Shown piece after piece: positions 1 through 9,680 of a stretch of DNA of 64,000 bases; position 1 is the stretch's first letter, and every line of letters starts with the position of its first letter. The notes below the pieces were generated by a model that was not told the origin of the DNA, made no database searches, and was given only the letters and a program-made list of their open reading frames with translations. The stretch is taken from assembly GCF_032884065.1 (NCBI RefSeq), contig NC_088866.1:49591268-49655267 (forward strand), given 5' to 3'. The DNA comes from Artemia franciscana (lineage: Eukaryota; Arthropoda; Branchiopoda; Anostraca; Artemiidae). Made by a program: the position numbers and the translations under genes.

Positions 1-689
1 GTTACTTTCAATTATTGGGTGATTCTTTTTTCTGTACTTAAAATAAAGTGAAAATATTGAAAACGCGTGAAACTTTTGAGAGACTGTGGACTTCAAAAGA
101 AAAAAAAAACTTTTTATGCAAATTATAACAAAAGTCGGAACATTTGGGCTCCAAATACAGAATCCCTTATCAACGAGTAAAAAGGAGAAAATACAAATAA
201 AAAATTAAACAGCAAACTAAAACATGAATAAAAAAGAGAATAAAAATGAAAGGAACACATAAACTACAATAATTATGTACTATAGTAGCTATACTATAAT
301 AACTATAAACTATAGTTGGTGAAGCAGAAACACAAAGAAGAATGATAGCTATGTACTATCTATTCTCTCTTCTTTCTTTTTTCCTCTCTTTTATTCTCTT
401 TTATTACTCTATTTATCACTTTTATAGTGTTGCTGGCTCTCTTTTTTTTCAGTTTGCCTCTTCCTGATTTCATGTTAAATTCTTTTCTCTCTAAAAGTTT
501 AATCGTTAACAACCTGTTGATTCCGAAAGACAACTACACCTTCAAAGGGTAGCTATAGCTACCCTTTAAGCTACCTTTCTACCTTACCTTTTAAGCTTTA
601 AGGGTAGCCTCCTAAGTTGTTTGGTGCCGTTAATTTTAGTAGACTTTAAGGATTTCTGTTCATTTTTCTCAACGTTTTTTTTTTTTTTT

Positions 690-773
690 TTATTTTGGGT
701 TTTAATCTCAAATTTTCTCTTTTTTTAATTTTGGGTTTTAATATCAAATTTTCTCTTTTTTTAATTTTGGGTC
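690..773. repeat. Short tandem repeat, about 38 bp unit
   Basis: About two and a fraction copies of a T-rich unit containing ATTTTGGGTTTTAAT followed by TCAAATTTTCTCTTTTTTT. The copies differ by one or two bases, indicating recent local duplication. No function is suggested. Confidence 0.7.
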
Positions 774-1384
774 CGTCACTACCAGTAGTCTCATAGCGGC
801 ATTGTGGGGATCTGTTTCATTATAAACGGTATTCGATTGACCCTAATTTTTACATTTATTTATGGTTTTCATTGTAGTGAATTTGGTCCAACATTTACAT
901 AGTTGTGGCGCATCATTTTCACATTTCTGGGCCATAATTCTTGAAATATTTTGGTAGAGCCAGAATTTGTAAAAATTTGAAGCCAGAAAAAAATGTCAAA
1001 TCCATAAATTCAGCTAACTTCTATTTGGAGCCAATTTGGAGCCTGTTTAGCTGTTTGGCTCCAATCTATTTGGAGCCTGTTTAGAGTAAATAAACGTATT
1101 TTGTGACTCTTTCTAGAAATTTTTATAAGCTCAGCGGACTTATGCATGTAGCCTAGGGCCATACCTTGAACTATTAGGGGTGGAACTGCAGTAATTATAA
1201 TTACGGAGGTTATTATATTTGGAAAGAGCATTGAATGGGGATCAAATGTTTGATATCTTCTTGTTTTCTGATTTCTATTCTATAGGCCAAAATAGCCAAG
1301 GAATGTCTAACCTTGCTGTTTACTCCTGTGTTCTTACCTGCTAATATTTTGATGAACACATACATAAATAACCTTTGGAGCGAT

Positions 1385-1560
1385 TCAACCTTTTCAACTG
1401 CGGCGGAGCTAGGAGTGAAGGCTTCCCCTGGTTGCAGCCTCTGAAGGGGCGCCAAACTATGGGGGTTTTCGTCAATACTATGATCTGTCTACATTGTGAT
1501 AGTGCTGGAGGGGGGGATATGTCCCTTGGCACTGAAATCTCAAGTTATGCTTCTGCTATT
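1385..1560 (+). repeat. Interspersed repeat fragment (paired with 52265-52400)
   Basis: The phrase tgcagcctctgaaggggcgc followed by CCAAACT, an 'aatactgtgatct'-like stretch and a G-rich 'ggggatatgtc' stretch recurs in the same order at 52290-52400 within intron 3 of the transporter gene. It is more GC-rich than its surroundings. It contains a 62-codon open frame that is not conserved between the two copies, so I treat it as a dispersed non-coding repeat rather than an exon. Confidence 0.6.
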
Positions 1561-3025
1561 TAATCAGTAAACGTATCTTGGATGCTCCATAAATTGCTTA
1601 CATTTGCCTATGTCTCTTTAGTAAAATTATTCAAAGACACAAATGGATAAACCTTTAGGCAAAATTAGTATACAGATAAAAAGTCACACTTCCAATTCAT
1701 CTGAAACCTTGGTACGAATTAGAAACATTAAGAAACGGCAGAAAAAAAAGTAAGGTGTATTATACCAAAAAAGCATCATTACATTTGAGTCCTGTGTTTA
1801 GTTCGTTTTCTTAACTTGACGATTTTTTTTCTTTGTTTATTTGTCACAAACAAACTTGTTCGCCTGTGATAAATAACTGATTTGTTTGTTTTTTGTCATA
1901 TTTGTATGCCAGTTTTTGACCGCTTCCGAATGTCCAGTTACATTCAACTTTATCATTATATGCACTTTGAATGACAGTGTAATAACACGGCATCAAAATG
2001 CCTCTTTCTTCCCCTCCCTCCAACCCCTTAATATTGTTCTATGGATCGTCTGCTGTATGGAATTAGAGACCCCTGAAGACTGAAATCCTCGAGCATAAGA
2101 TGGAGGTGTTTCAACACGCATGACTTGATGCTAGATTACTGCTAGATTCATATTAACTAAAGTAAAAACGATATTTTGCTAAAACTACTTTGTATTGCTG
2201 CAGAAAAATTACAATAATGGATGTGTTTGGCTTGTTGTCGCATAAATTTGTTGAATTTCTTAGGTATTATATATGAATATAAGTTAAAATGAGGGCATAA
2301 AACGGATAGGTCTTTAACTCTTTTTCCTCAATTCATCGATTTTTTTTTTATTTATGCGTTTATAACTTAGATCAATTTGATATCTATTTTATGTATAGCC
2401 CATTCAGTTTCACGGCCCTTGTTTTCACTTAAATTTAGAGATTCTAAAAAAAAAAATAACATTTTAGCCTTTTTAGTCCATTTTGAAAACCAATTTCTAA
2501 AAAAAAAAATTTTTATATAAATTTGAGTCACGTTAAAATTTATAGGAATGGTGTTTTTTCATCATTTTTTCAGGATTATGGTCAAAAATGTAAGAATGCG
2601 ATGTTCCTTTTCAAAATAACTGTGAAAAGGGTGGCCACATTGACTACTCTCTGTATATACAGGGTTGCCATTCGGCAACTTCCTACGGTCATTCTGACAA
2701 ATCAGATTCTATTTTCCCTTTCCTTGGCACTTTAAGTCTGTGTCAGTGGTTTTTGAGATTTCTTCTATTTTTGCTATTGTTTTAAATAAGTCCAATACAA
2801 CAATTCATGCACAAGCACAAGGCTGAGTGACGTTAAATGCCTTCTTCTTTTACGAGCTCTCTCTCTCTATTTTTTTTCCCTTCAACTTGCACTAAAATAC
2901 ATTGTATTGTAATATTATATTTAGCACTTCGGTATTATTATTATTTTTCAGGTTGAGTCTCTCTTCTTTCATTTATTTTTATCAACATATAACATCTTTT
3001 TATCTTGAGCCAAAATACAATGCAT

Positions 3026-4094
3026 CAAACAGTTCGTGGTAGAGAACTGTAGTAAGGAGCGACCCGGCTCAACAGTAATCAAAACTCTAAAAAACGGAAT
3101 TTTGATACCAATAGCTACATCAAAAGAATTGCATTTTAATGCTGATTTTAAATATATAAGTTTCATCAAGATTAGTCTTGCCCATCAAAAGTTACGAGCC
3201 TGAGAAAATTTGCCTTATTTTAGAAAATATGGGTAAACACCCCCTAAAAGACAGAGAACCCTACGGTAGAAGTTTCAAGCTCCTATCTACAAAAATGTGG
3301 AACTTTGTATTTTTTGCCAGAAGACAGATCATGGATGTGTGTTAGTTTGTTCGTTTTTTTTTTTTTTCCAGGGGTGATCGTGTCGAACCAGTGGTCCTAG
3401 AATTTTGCGAGAGGGCTCATTCTAACGGAAATGAAAAGTTCTAGTGCCCTTTTTAAGTGACCAAAAAATTAGAGGGCACCTAGGCCCCCTCCCACGCTAA
3501 TTATTTTCCCAAAGTCACCGAATGGAAATTCTGAGATAGTCAATTCATTCAGCATAGTCGAAAGACTTATAACTATGTCTTTGGTAACGACTTACTCCCC
3601 CACAGTCCCCGTGGGAGGGACTACAAGTTACAAACTTTGACCAGTGCTTACATATAGTAATGGTTATTGGGTAGTGTACAGACGTTTTCAGGGGGATTCT
3701 TTGGTTGGGGGGAGGTGTTGAGAAGAGGGAGATATGTTGGGGGAGCTTTCCATGGAGGAATTTGTCATGGGGGAAGAAAATTTTCATGAACGGAGCGCAG
3801 GATTTTCTAGTATTACTTAAAAAAAAATAATGAAAAAATAAATATAAAAAAGTTATTTCAAATGAAAGTAAGGAGCGACATTAAAACTTAAAACGAACAG
3901 AAATTACTTAGTATATGAAAGGGGCTGCTCCCTCCTCAACGCCCCGCTCTTTGCGCTAAAGTTTTTTACTGTTTTAAAAAGTAGAGTTGAGAGAAAGAGT
4001 CACTTTAGCGTAAAGAGCGGGGCGTTGGGGAGGGGCGTTTTAAGTTTTAATGTCGCTCCTTACTTTCAGTTAAAAAAAATTGTTTTTTTTTATT
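3026..4094 (+). repeat. R repeat copy 1 (modules A + D)
   Basis: It starts ATCAAACAGTTCGTGG; the hairpin here is imperfect (TAGAGAACTG). Module A runs to about 3850 and joins module D directly, with B and C absent. D is a foldback: its left arm (about 3857-3962, gaaagtaaggagcgacat onward, ending CGCTAAAG) pairs with a right arm (about 4004-4072, CTTTAGCGTAAAGAGCGGGG to gtcgctccttactttc). The right arm has lost the segment that should carry 'cccctttcatatac'. No protein-coding potential is seen. The family is named R only for this report. Confidence 0.8.
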
Positions 4095-4107
4095 TAATTT
4101 TATAATT

Positions 4108-4385
4108 AAAATGAAATGAAATTTTTGAAAACGGATGCAACTTTCAATAAGACGACGAACTTTGAAAGGAAGCAAAAAACTTTGTTATACAAATAGTAAA
4201 AAATGAATAATAATAAATGTTATTAATCAATAATAATATTAGTAATAATGCTTAATAATAGTAAAGAATGTTAATTAATAATAATAAATATTATTTTTTA
4301 TGCAAATAATAAAGGTTTGAATGTTTCAGCTTCATATCCTGAAGCCTTTATCAACTGGGAATAAAAACAAGAAGAAGAAAAAGCA
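4108..4385 (+). repeat. Interspersed repeat related to 1-190
   Basis: The sequence gaaaacggatgcaacttt, through a run of AATAATAAT, to 'cctttatcaactgggaataaaaa' parallels the first 190 bases of the window. An expanded TAATAA-rich tract (about 4200-4290) interrupts this copy. No terminal repeats or open frame were seen. Confidence 0.5.
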
Positions 4386-5200
4386 GCTTGAACATATTAA
4401 TACACGTCCTACAAAAAAAAAATCTCAGATCCGATGAATTAAAGTTATTGTTTTTAAGTAAATCTTATAAAGCATAAACACAAGGCAGGCTGATTCTTAT
4501 TTACTATTTTGAATAACCGAGTTGTCTTCTGATATGACATTCTACCAAATGAAACAATCCCTCCTTTACATGTAATGATGCCTTCGTGGGGATCAATGTG
4601 CTGTATTGTTTACTCTTTTTTTTTGTTGTTGTTGAAAATACATCTAAATACATTTGTATCTTAAATATATATTTTTTCTTAAATGTTAAAGCGTTTCATA
4701 ATTGTTTCTTCATATTTTGTCCTATAGAGGTGAAAACATGCGATGAGACCCCCCTCCACCTGGAAGCCCACGTCGGGTATCAAAAGACACTTATACCAAA
4801 AAGGATAGTTTGTTTACAACACATAATTTGCCTATAGCAATAGGAAAAATGATTGCTCAAATATATGGTAAAGAATACCAATTACTTGGGCAATGACTCT
4901 ATAGGGAAGTTCCTATCTTTTTAGAAAGCGCCGTGCCAATATTCTATTATCAAACAAGGATAATATATAAGGCAGCAACCTGCATGTAGTAACTTTTGAA
5001 TCGAATTCCAAGGTATTTTGGGAATGCATAATTTCATTCAGAATATTTTTTCATTCAGAAATATTTGAAGTATAATTAGTTTGTAAGGGAGTAGGAAGTT
5101 GTTATTCTCCAAAATATGTTATCAAAAAATTGAGTTTTGTAAAATATGTTTACAACAAAAATATTCCTTATATATCTGTACAAATATATCTTAATATAAG
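4386..5200. other. No recognisable feature
   Basis: AT-rich sequence. An 83-codon frame at 4586-4837 begins in low-complexity, T-rich sequence and has no recognisable motif or plausible splice context. I see no gene here. Confidence 0.4.
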
Positions 5201-5204
5201 TTCC

Positions 5205-5640
5205 GGTTAGCAATTGGGGGAGGGGGAAGGGCATATGCCCCCCAAATGCTACCCCTAAATTTGAAAATACCCTTGTTTGGGTTGTTTTAGTTCTTTAAAT
5301 TTATTTTTCTGGTTTAATTGTTTTAATTTAACTTTTTTGGTATTTTCACTGGAAAATTGAAAAACGACAAGCCCCCCCCCCCCCTAGGTTCTGAAAACTT
5401 GTTTTGTCCCTCTAAATTTTTGTGAATTGACGCCACTGGGAGTGATATATGTTCCTCCTAGATTTTAACCCCCCCCCCCAATGTTGAAAAATGTCTTTTC
5501 GAGGAGAGGGCGGAATTTTCATTGCAAAGTAGATTTTTTGGGTTTTATTAAAATTTAAAAATGACAAATTCACCCCATCTCTACGTTTAGAAAAATACAT
5601 TTGTGACCTCCTCACACCAACTTTTTGTGAATTCATGTCA
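5205..5640. repeat. Homopolymer-rich dispersed repeat ('...gccactgg' end)
   Basis: Contains G- and C-runs, with 'ttttgtgaattgacgccactgg' and a second 'tttgtgaattcatgtcactg' phrase about 210 bp later, so two related units sit in tandem. Similar stretches (C-rich, then 'tgaaaaa', then 'gaattga(a/c)g(c/t)c') occur at about 19590-19755, 40140-40440, 46370-46550 and 49880-50545. This is probably a diverged interspersed repeat family. No coding content. Confidence 0.45.
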
Positions 5641-5912
5641 CTGATAAATAATTTCTCAGACCATACTGCTTTTCCATTTACGAAAAATCAAGCGACAGAA
5701 ACGGGTTCTAATTTAAGCAAAGCACTGATAGAAGTTAAAAACAAGCAACACATTAATTAATATATAAAAAATTCCGAATATTTTGGTATTTATCCACTGA
5801 TTGTTAAGAAGAGAGGTACCTTTTATTGCACTGTAGGCATTTGTTTTGGTCTTGCTCAGTTCTAGTATATTAGTCCTGGAAATTGTTTATAATGTCCTAT
5901 TTATCCAATGAT

Positions 5913-5936
5913 AAAACAGTTCGTGGTAACGAACTG
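5913..5936 (+). repeat. R-family start hairpin, isolated fragment
   Basis: A perfect CAGTTCGTGGTAACGAACTG palindrome (8 bp stem, GGTA loop) preceded by AAAA rather than the usual ATCAAA. The sequence after it (tattacttcttg) does not continue as module A, so this is a broken fragment. Confidence 0.75.
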
Positions 5937-6574
5937 TTATTACTTCTTGATATATTTTAGGCATTAGACATGCTCATGATCAATAGAAAGCGCAAGATTA
6001 CTTTTAAATCTTTTTTAGATAGTGGGCATTTTCCAGCATGTGAGATGTAGAGTCGATGCTTCGTAAAATACTCTGATCCTAAGTCTCTTTTTAATAGAAA
6101 TAAAAGCAACAGTGTCGGAGCTTTTTTTTTTTTTTAAGTCAAAAATGTACACAGCTCGCTCCAGAGGCTGCTAAGCCGAGAACGTAGTACTTGAAAAACA
6201 GCTTCATCCGACTTTGCACTTTGATTTGGAATGATCTTCCAGGAGAAATTATCTTCAAAAATTTCTCTGTTAAATCTTTCAAAGGATGAATCAATAGTAT
6301 ATAAAAACCTCGATAAAAGACTAGCGGCAAATCAGATGTTCAGTCGTACCTACCTTGGCAAAATTATGATAAAAAAATTAAAATGAAGAATCAAAACCTT
6401 CTGTATACATAATGTAGTATCAAATACAACATAATTCCCTTCGTCCTCCTTTGTCAGATTCCATACCTGACTTCTTTATTTGAAGTCTTGTGATCTCTCT
6501 CTGTAAGCCTTTGAATCGTCCTAGAAAATGTTTATTTTAAATTTCTTTAACGAATATTTGACTGTAAACGACCC

Positions 6575-6750
6575 TTGTGTTTCAGGAGTCGTTCTTAAAG
6601 AATTGAGATATAATTCAAACTTAAGCATAAAGAGCGAGGTGTTGAGCATGGCGTGATTCCCTTCGTATACATAATAATTTCTGTTCGTTTTAAGTTTTAA
6701 TGTTACTCGTTACTTTCAGTTGAAAAAACTTGTTTTTTTTAATATAATTT
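6575..6750 (+). repeat. R-family foldback right arm, fragment
   Basis: Contains 'caggagtcgttcttaaagaattg', a CATAAAGAGCGAGGTGTTGAG stretch and the end phrase cgttttaagttttaatgt followed by 'tactttcagttgaaaaaacttg'. This is the right half of a B/D-type foldback without its left arm. It may be the distal remnant of the same insertion as the hairpin at 5917-5936. Confidence 0.65.
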
Positions 6751-6795
6751 ATCAAAAGAATCGGCTTATTATGCTTATTCCAAATATAAATAAAT

Positions 6796-7385
6796 GTGGT
6801 AATCAGTGATAATAGATAACCAGGTTTGAAGAAGTAGTTTCAATGCTTCAAGCACCAGGAAAGAAATTAGGAAACTGCTACTCGCTGGCCACCACGTATC
6901 CAATTCGAATGGTGGCAATCAGTGGTACTAGATAACCAGAGTTCAACAACTGATTTTACTACTTTTTCAAACACCACAAAAGAAACTAAGACTCTCCTAC
7001 TGGTCTGTCACCTCGTATCTAACAAAAATTGTGGCAATCTGTGATAATGGATAACAAGACTTAAACAACCGGTTTTATCCTGCTTTGAACACCAGCAAAG
7101 AAACTAGGGAAACTAGGAAACCCTTGCTGGTCGGCCACCACATATCTCACATGAATGGTGGCAATCAGGGATAATGGATAACAAGACTTAAACAGCCGGT
7201 TTTACTCCTGCTTTGAACACCAGCAAAGAAACTAGGGAAACTAGGAAACTCTTGCTGGTCGGCCACCACATATCTATCATGAATGATGGCAATCAGTGAT
7301 AATGGATAACCAGACTTAAACAACCTGTTTTAGTCCTGTTTTTAACACCAGGGAAGAAACTAGGAAACCTTTCCTGGTTGGTTTG
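6796..7385 (+). repeat. Tandem array, about 115-130 bp units, five copies
   Basis: Units start at about 6796, 6911, 7031, 7156 and 7285, each with GTGG(T/C)AATC(A/T)G(T/G)GATAATGGATAACNAG, a middle with 'cttCAAACACCAG..AAGAAACTAGG' and an end 'TGGTCGGCCACCACATATC'. The third and fourth units are the most alike, including an internal doubled 'gaaactaggg', so the array grew recently. There are no open frames across it. Confidence 0.85.
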
Positions 7386-8780
7386 GAAGAAAAAGAGCTA
7401 ACATCTGTAATCGGTATTTAGCTTAATAAAAGCCTTGAAAATTCCATCTTCTACCAAAATGAATGAAGTAAGTCTTCATTCAGTCTTTGACCTATATGGA
7501 TGAAAACCAGTTTATATTGGTTGGTTAACTTACAGAGGATTATTGTTTGGATATTTATTTCATTGCGCAACTATTGAAATTGTCCCCATGTGTATCTCTA
7601 GTTCTTCCCAGCGATCCCCAATTTATAAATCTATAATTCAATGGAATTTAATACCCTCCAGTGTCGAGCTATCCACAAGTTTTCGGACGCTATATAACAA
7701 TGTACTAAAATCTTGATATTATATTTCTCTAAATGTTTGTTCAATTTGCTTTAATTACCCTTGTTTTCTCTTTTTTTTTTTTTTCTTCTCTCTCTTTTTC
7801 ATTTACAATTTTTTGTTGTTTTGGTCCTTAACAAGTTCGCTTCTAGGATCTTTATTATTATTGTTGTTATGTGTTTTCTTTTCTTTTTGAATAAATTGAA
7901 TTGAATTGAATTGAAGTTCCATCAATCCTTGTGGGATGTCTTTTCTATACCGAGGATCTCCGTTTTAAATCGTTCGAACGCCTGGACTTACGCATTTAGT
8001 CAGTAAAATTTTTTATTATGTACAGATTATCTAGAGTTAAGCACTACATCATAGCCCCCTTTCCCCACAAAAGCCTCATGGTCAGGAATTTGAGCAGGGA
8101 ATATGAAAAAGAAGGATGGTGCTGCCATGTCGCTATAAACCGTATGATGTGAAATACTCTGAAGATAAGAAGCAAAAATACTGAAATGCCTTATTGTTAG
8201 ATCTCAATAATGCCATTTAGCGACCTCTTGACCCTGGTGTTAGCATAAGTGCCGTTACAAAGACGATTACAATGGTAGAAGAAAACTTTCAAGTGGTTCT
8301 TCAGATTAGCTGGAAAACGTCTCTACGGCATCGCTAAGAGGATGCAGTACCTTGCTGGGTCTCCTACCTCGCTTATTATGATAAATTCTAGCTTTTGGGA
8401 CTTTACTATTTAGTATTGATTGGGCGGGCTTGCCCTAGCTTATAGATCTTGGATAAAAGATCCAGACAAATTACAGAAGACTAAACAAATACACCTATTT
8501 TCTTGGGAACCTTAGAATAAAAAATTCCTTCAAGTTCCCGCGTTTTATGCCGGAGATAGAGATATTCGGTTGATCAGCAGAAAATGTGACTTTTTGTTTT
8601 TTCGATTAAAAGGAACAGAATTTTCCTTTTAAATTTCGGAAAGGGACAGTCCCAAAAATATTCTAGCATACCTGCTCGGAAAACACTAAGAATAAGCTCA
8701 AGGGAAATATTATTCGAGACCTTTGGTCGCTCTAGGATGGTATGTCACCTGCTTTTATTGACAAGCTAGCCAACAAAAGG
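7386..8780. other. No recognisable feature
   Basis: Unique-looking AT-rich sequence with pyrimidine tracts at about 7745-7800 and a GAATT repeat (ttgaattgaattgaattgaa) near 7890-7915. No exon, RNA gene or transposon end was recognised. Confidence 0.4.
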
Positions 8781-8784
8781 GATG

Positions 8785-9135
8785 GATATAAAAAAATTTA
8801 AGGGTTCTAGGCGTTTAACCCATCCCCCCCCCGAAAATTACCTCCGAAAAAACCTGAAAAATACCTCCACACACGAAAAATGCCTCCCTAGAAAATATCC
8901 CCCTCCCCCAAGGAAAATACTCCCCGTCCCGTGGATAATACCCATCCCGTGGAAAATGTATCCTTCCTCAAAGAAAATTATTCCCAAAAGTTTACTCCCC
9001 ACTGAAAGTTCTCCCTGCAGAAAACTCCGCGAAAAATGTCTGCATGTTTCCGATAACAAATACTATCTGTATGAAATGGACGAATTACAAAACTTAAAAA
9101 GTTACCTAAACTTCTACAATGGGTTTTCTGATTGA
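8785..9135 (-). repeat. Degenerate R module A, minus orientation
   Basis: A C-rich series of '(G)AAAAT(A/T)CC(C/T)CC' phrases followed by 'ttccgataacaaatactatctgtatgaaatgg'. The same order is seen on the minus-oriented side of copy 7 at about 27930-28280. The 117-codon open frame over it is a by-product of this C-rich composition. Old copy, boundaries approximate. Confidence 0.5.
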
Positions 9136-9404
9136 TCTGTAGTTTGGGAGGGAGCGAGATACCTCAAAAGGTGCATTTTAATTCAAAAGCATCCCAGCTC
9201 TCATTGGGCCATCAGATTAATACAGAATTAGTTCTAAGGGAGAGACGAGGGTAGGATGGAGGTAGAAATCGATGTATAATCGCCATGGCCGTAATCATAT
9301 TTTTGTTTGGGGGGGATTACAAAAGAAACTTTAAAAAAGCATCAAAAATGTGAAATTGATATCTAGTCCCATATGATTTCTGGGAATATTCCTGGTCTAT
9401 GCTG

Positions 9405-9515
9405 TTATGAAAGTAAAGAGTAACATTGAACCCCAAAAAGAGCAGAAATTATTCCGTGTATGAGGGGATTGTCTCCTCTTCATCCTCCAACTCGTGGTCG
9501 CAAAACTTTGGAGGG
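9405..9515 (+). repeat. Degenerate R foldback arm
   Basis: 'gaaagtaaagagtaacattgaa...gagcagaaattattccgtgtatgaggggattgtctcctc' is a diverged version of the phrase that opens modules B and D. It lacks a clear opposing arm. Confidence 0.5.
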
Positions 9516-9680
9516 GGTTAATTAGATCAGAAATTGATAGTTCAAGTCCTTTTTTATAAGTCAAAAGTCAGACGAATATCTGTAGGCCTGTTTGTGAGGG
9601 TTGATTCTACATCTGATTTAATAAATAAATGATAGTTTTAAATGAAGGTAAAGAGTGGTTTTACAGTGAACAGATTTAAT

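Larger units (their letters stand above)
1..3025. other. Intergenic AT-rich region, no gene recognised
   Basis: I see no convincing coding exon here. Reading frames are short and interrupted. Bases 1-190 resemble 4108-4385 (the same order of phrases: gaaaacg, cttt(c/t)a, gcaaataat, ccttatcaac), so both are copies of one interspersed repeat. Short local duplications occur at 690-773 and 1027-1085. A repeat fragment at about 1385-1560 recurs at 52265-52400. The rest shows no recognisable structure. Confidence 0.5.

Noticed and set aside
5917..5936. CAGTTCGTGGTAACGAACTG as a palindromic operator or receptor-binding site
   Set aside because: It recurs at the start of every R copy with the same flanking text, so it is a structural part of the repeat; a regulatory role is not supported.
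6796..7385. CRISPR array
   Set aside because: Units are 115-130 bp throughout with no short repeat/unique spacer alternation, and the window is eukaryotic.
8782..9135. 117-codon Pro-rich plus frame
   Set aside because: Produced by the C-rich text of a decayed minus-strand R module A; the same text at 27930-28280 is not open in the same way.
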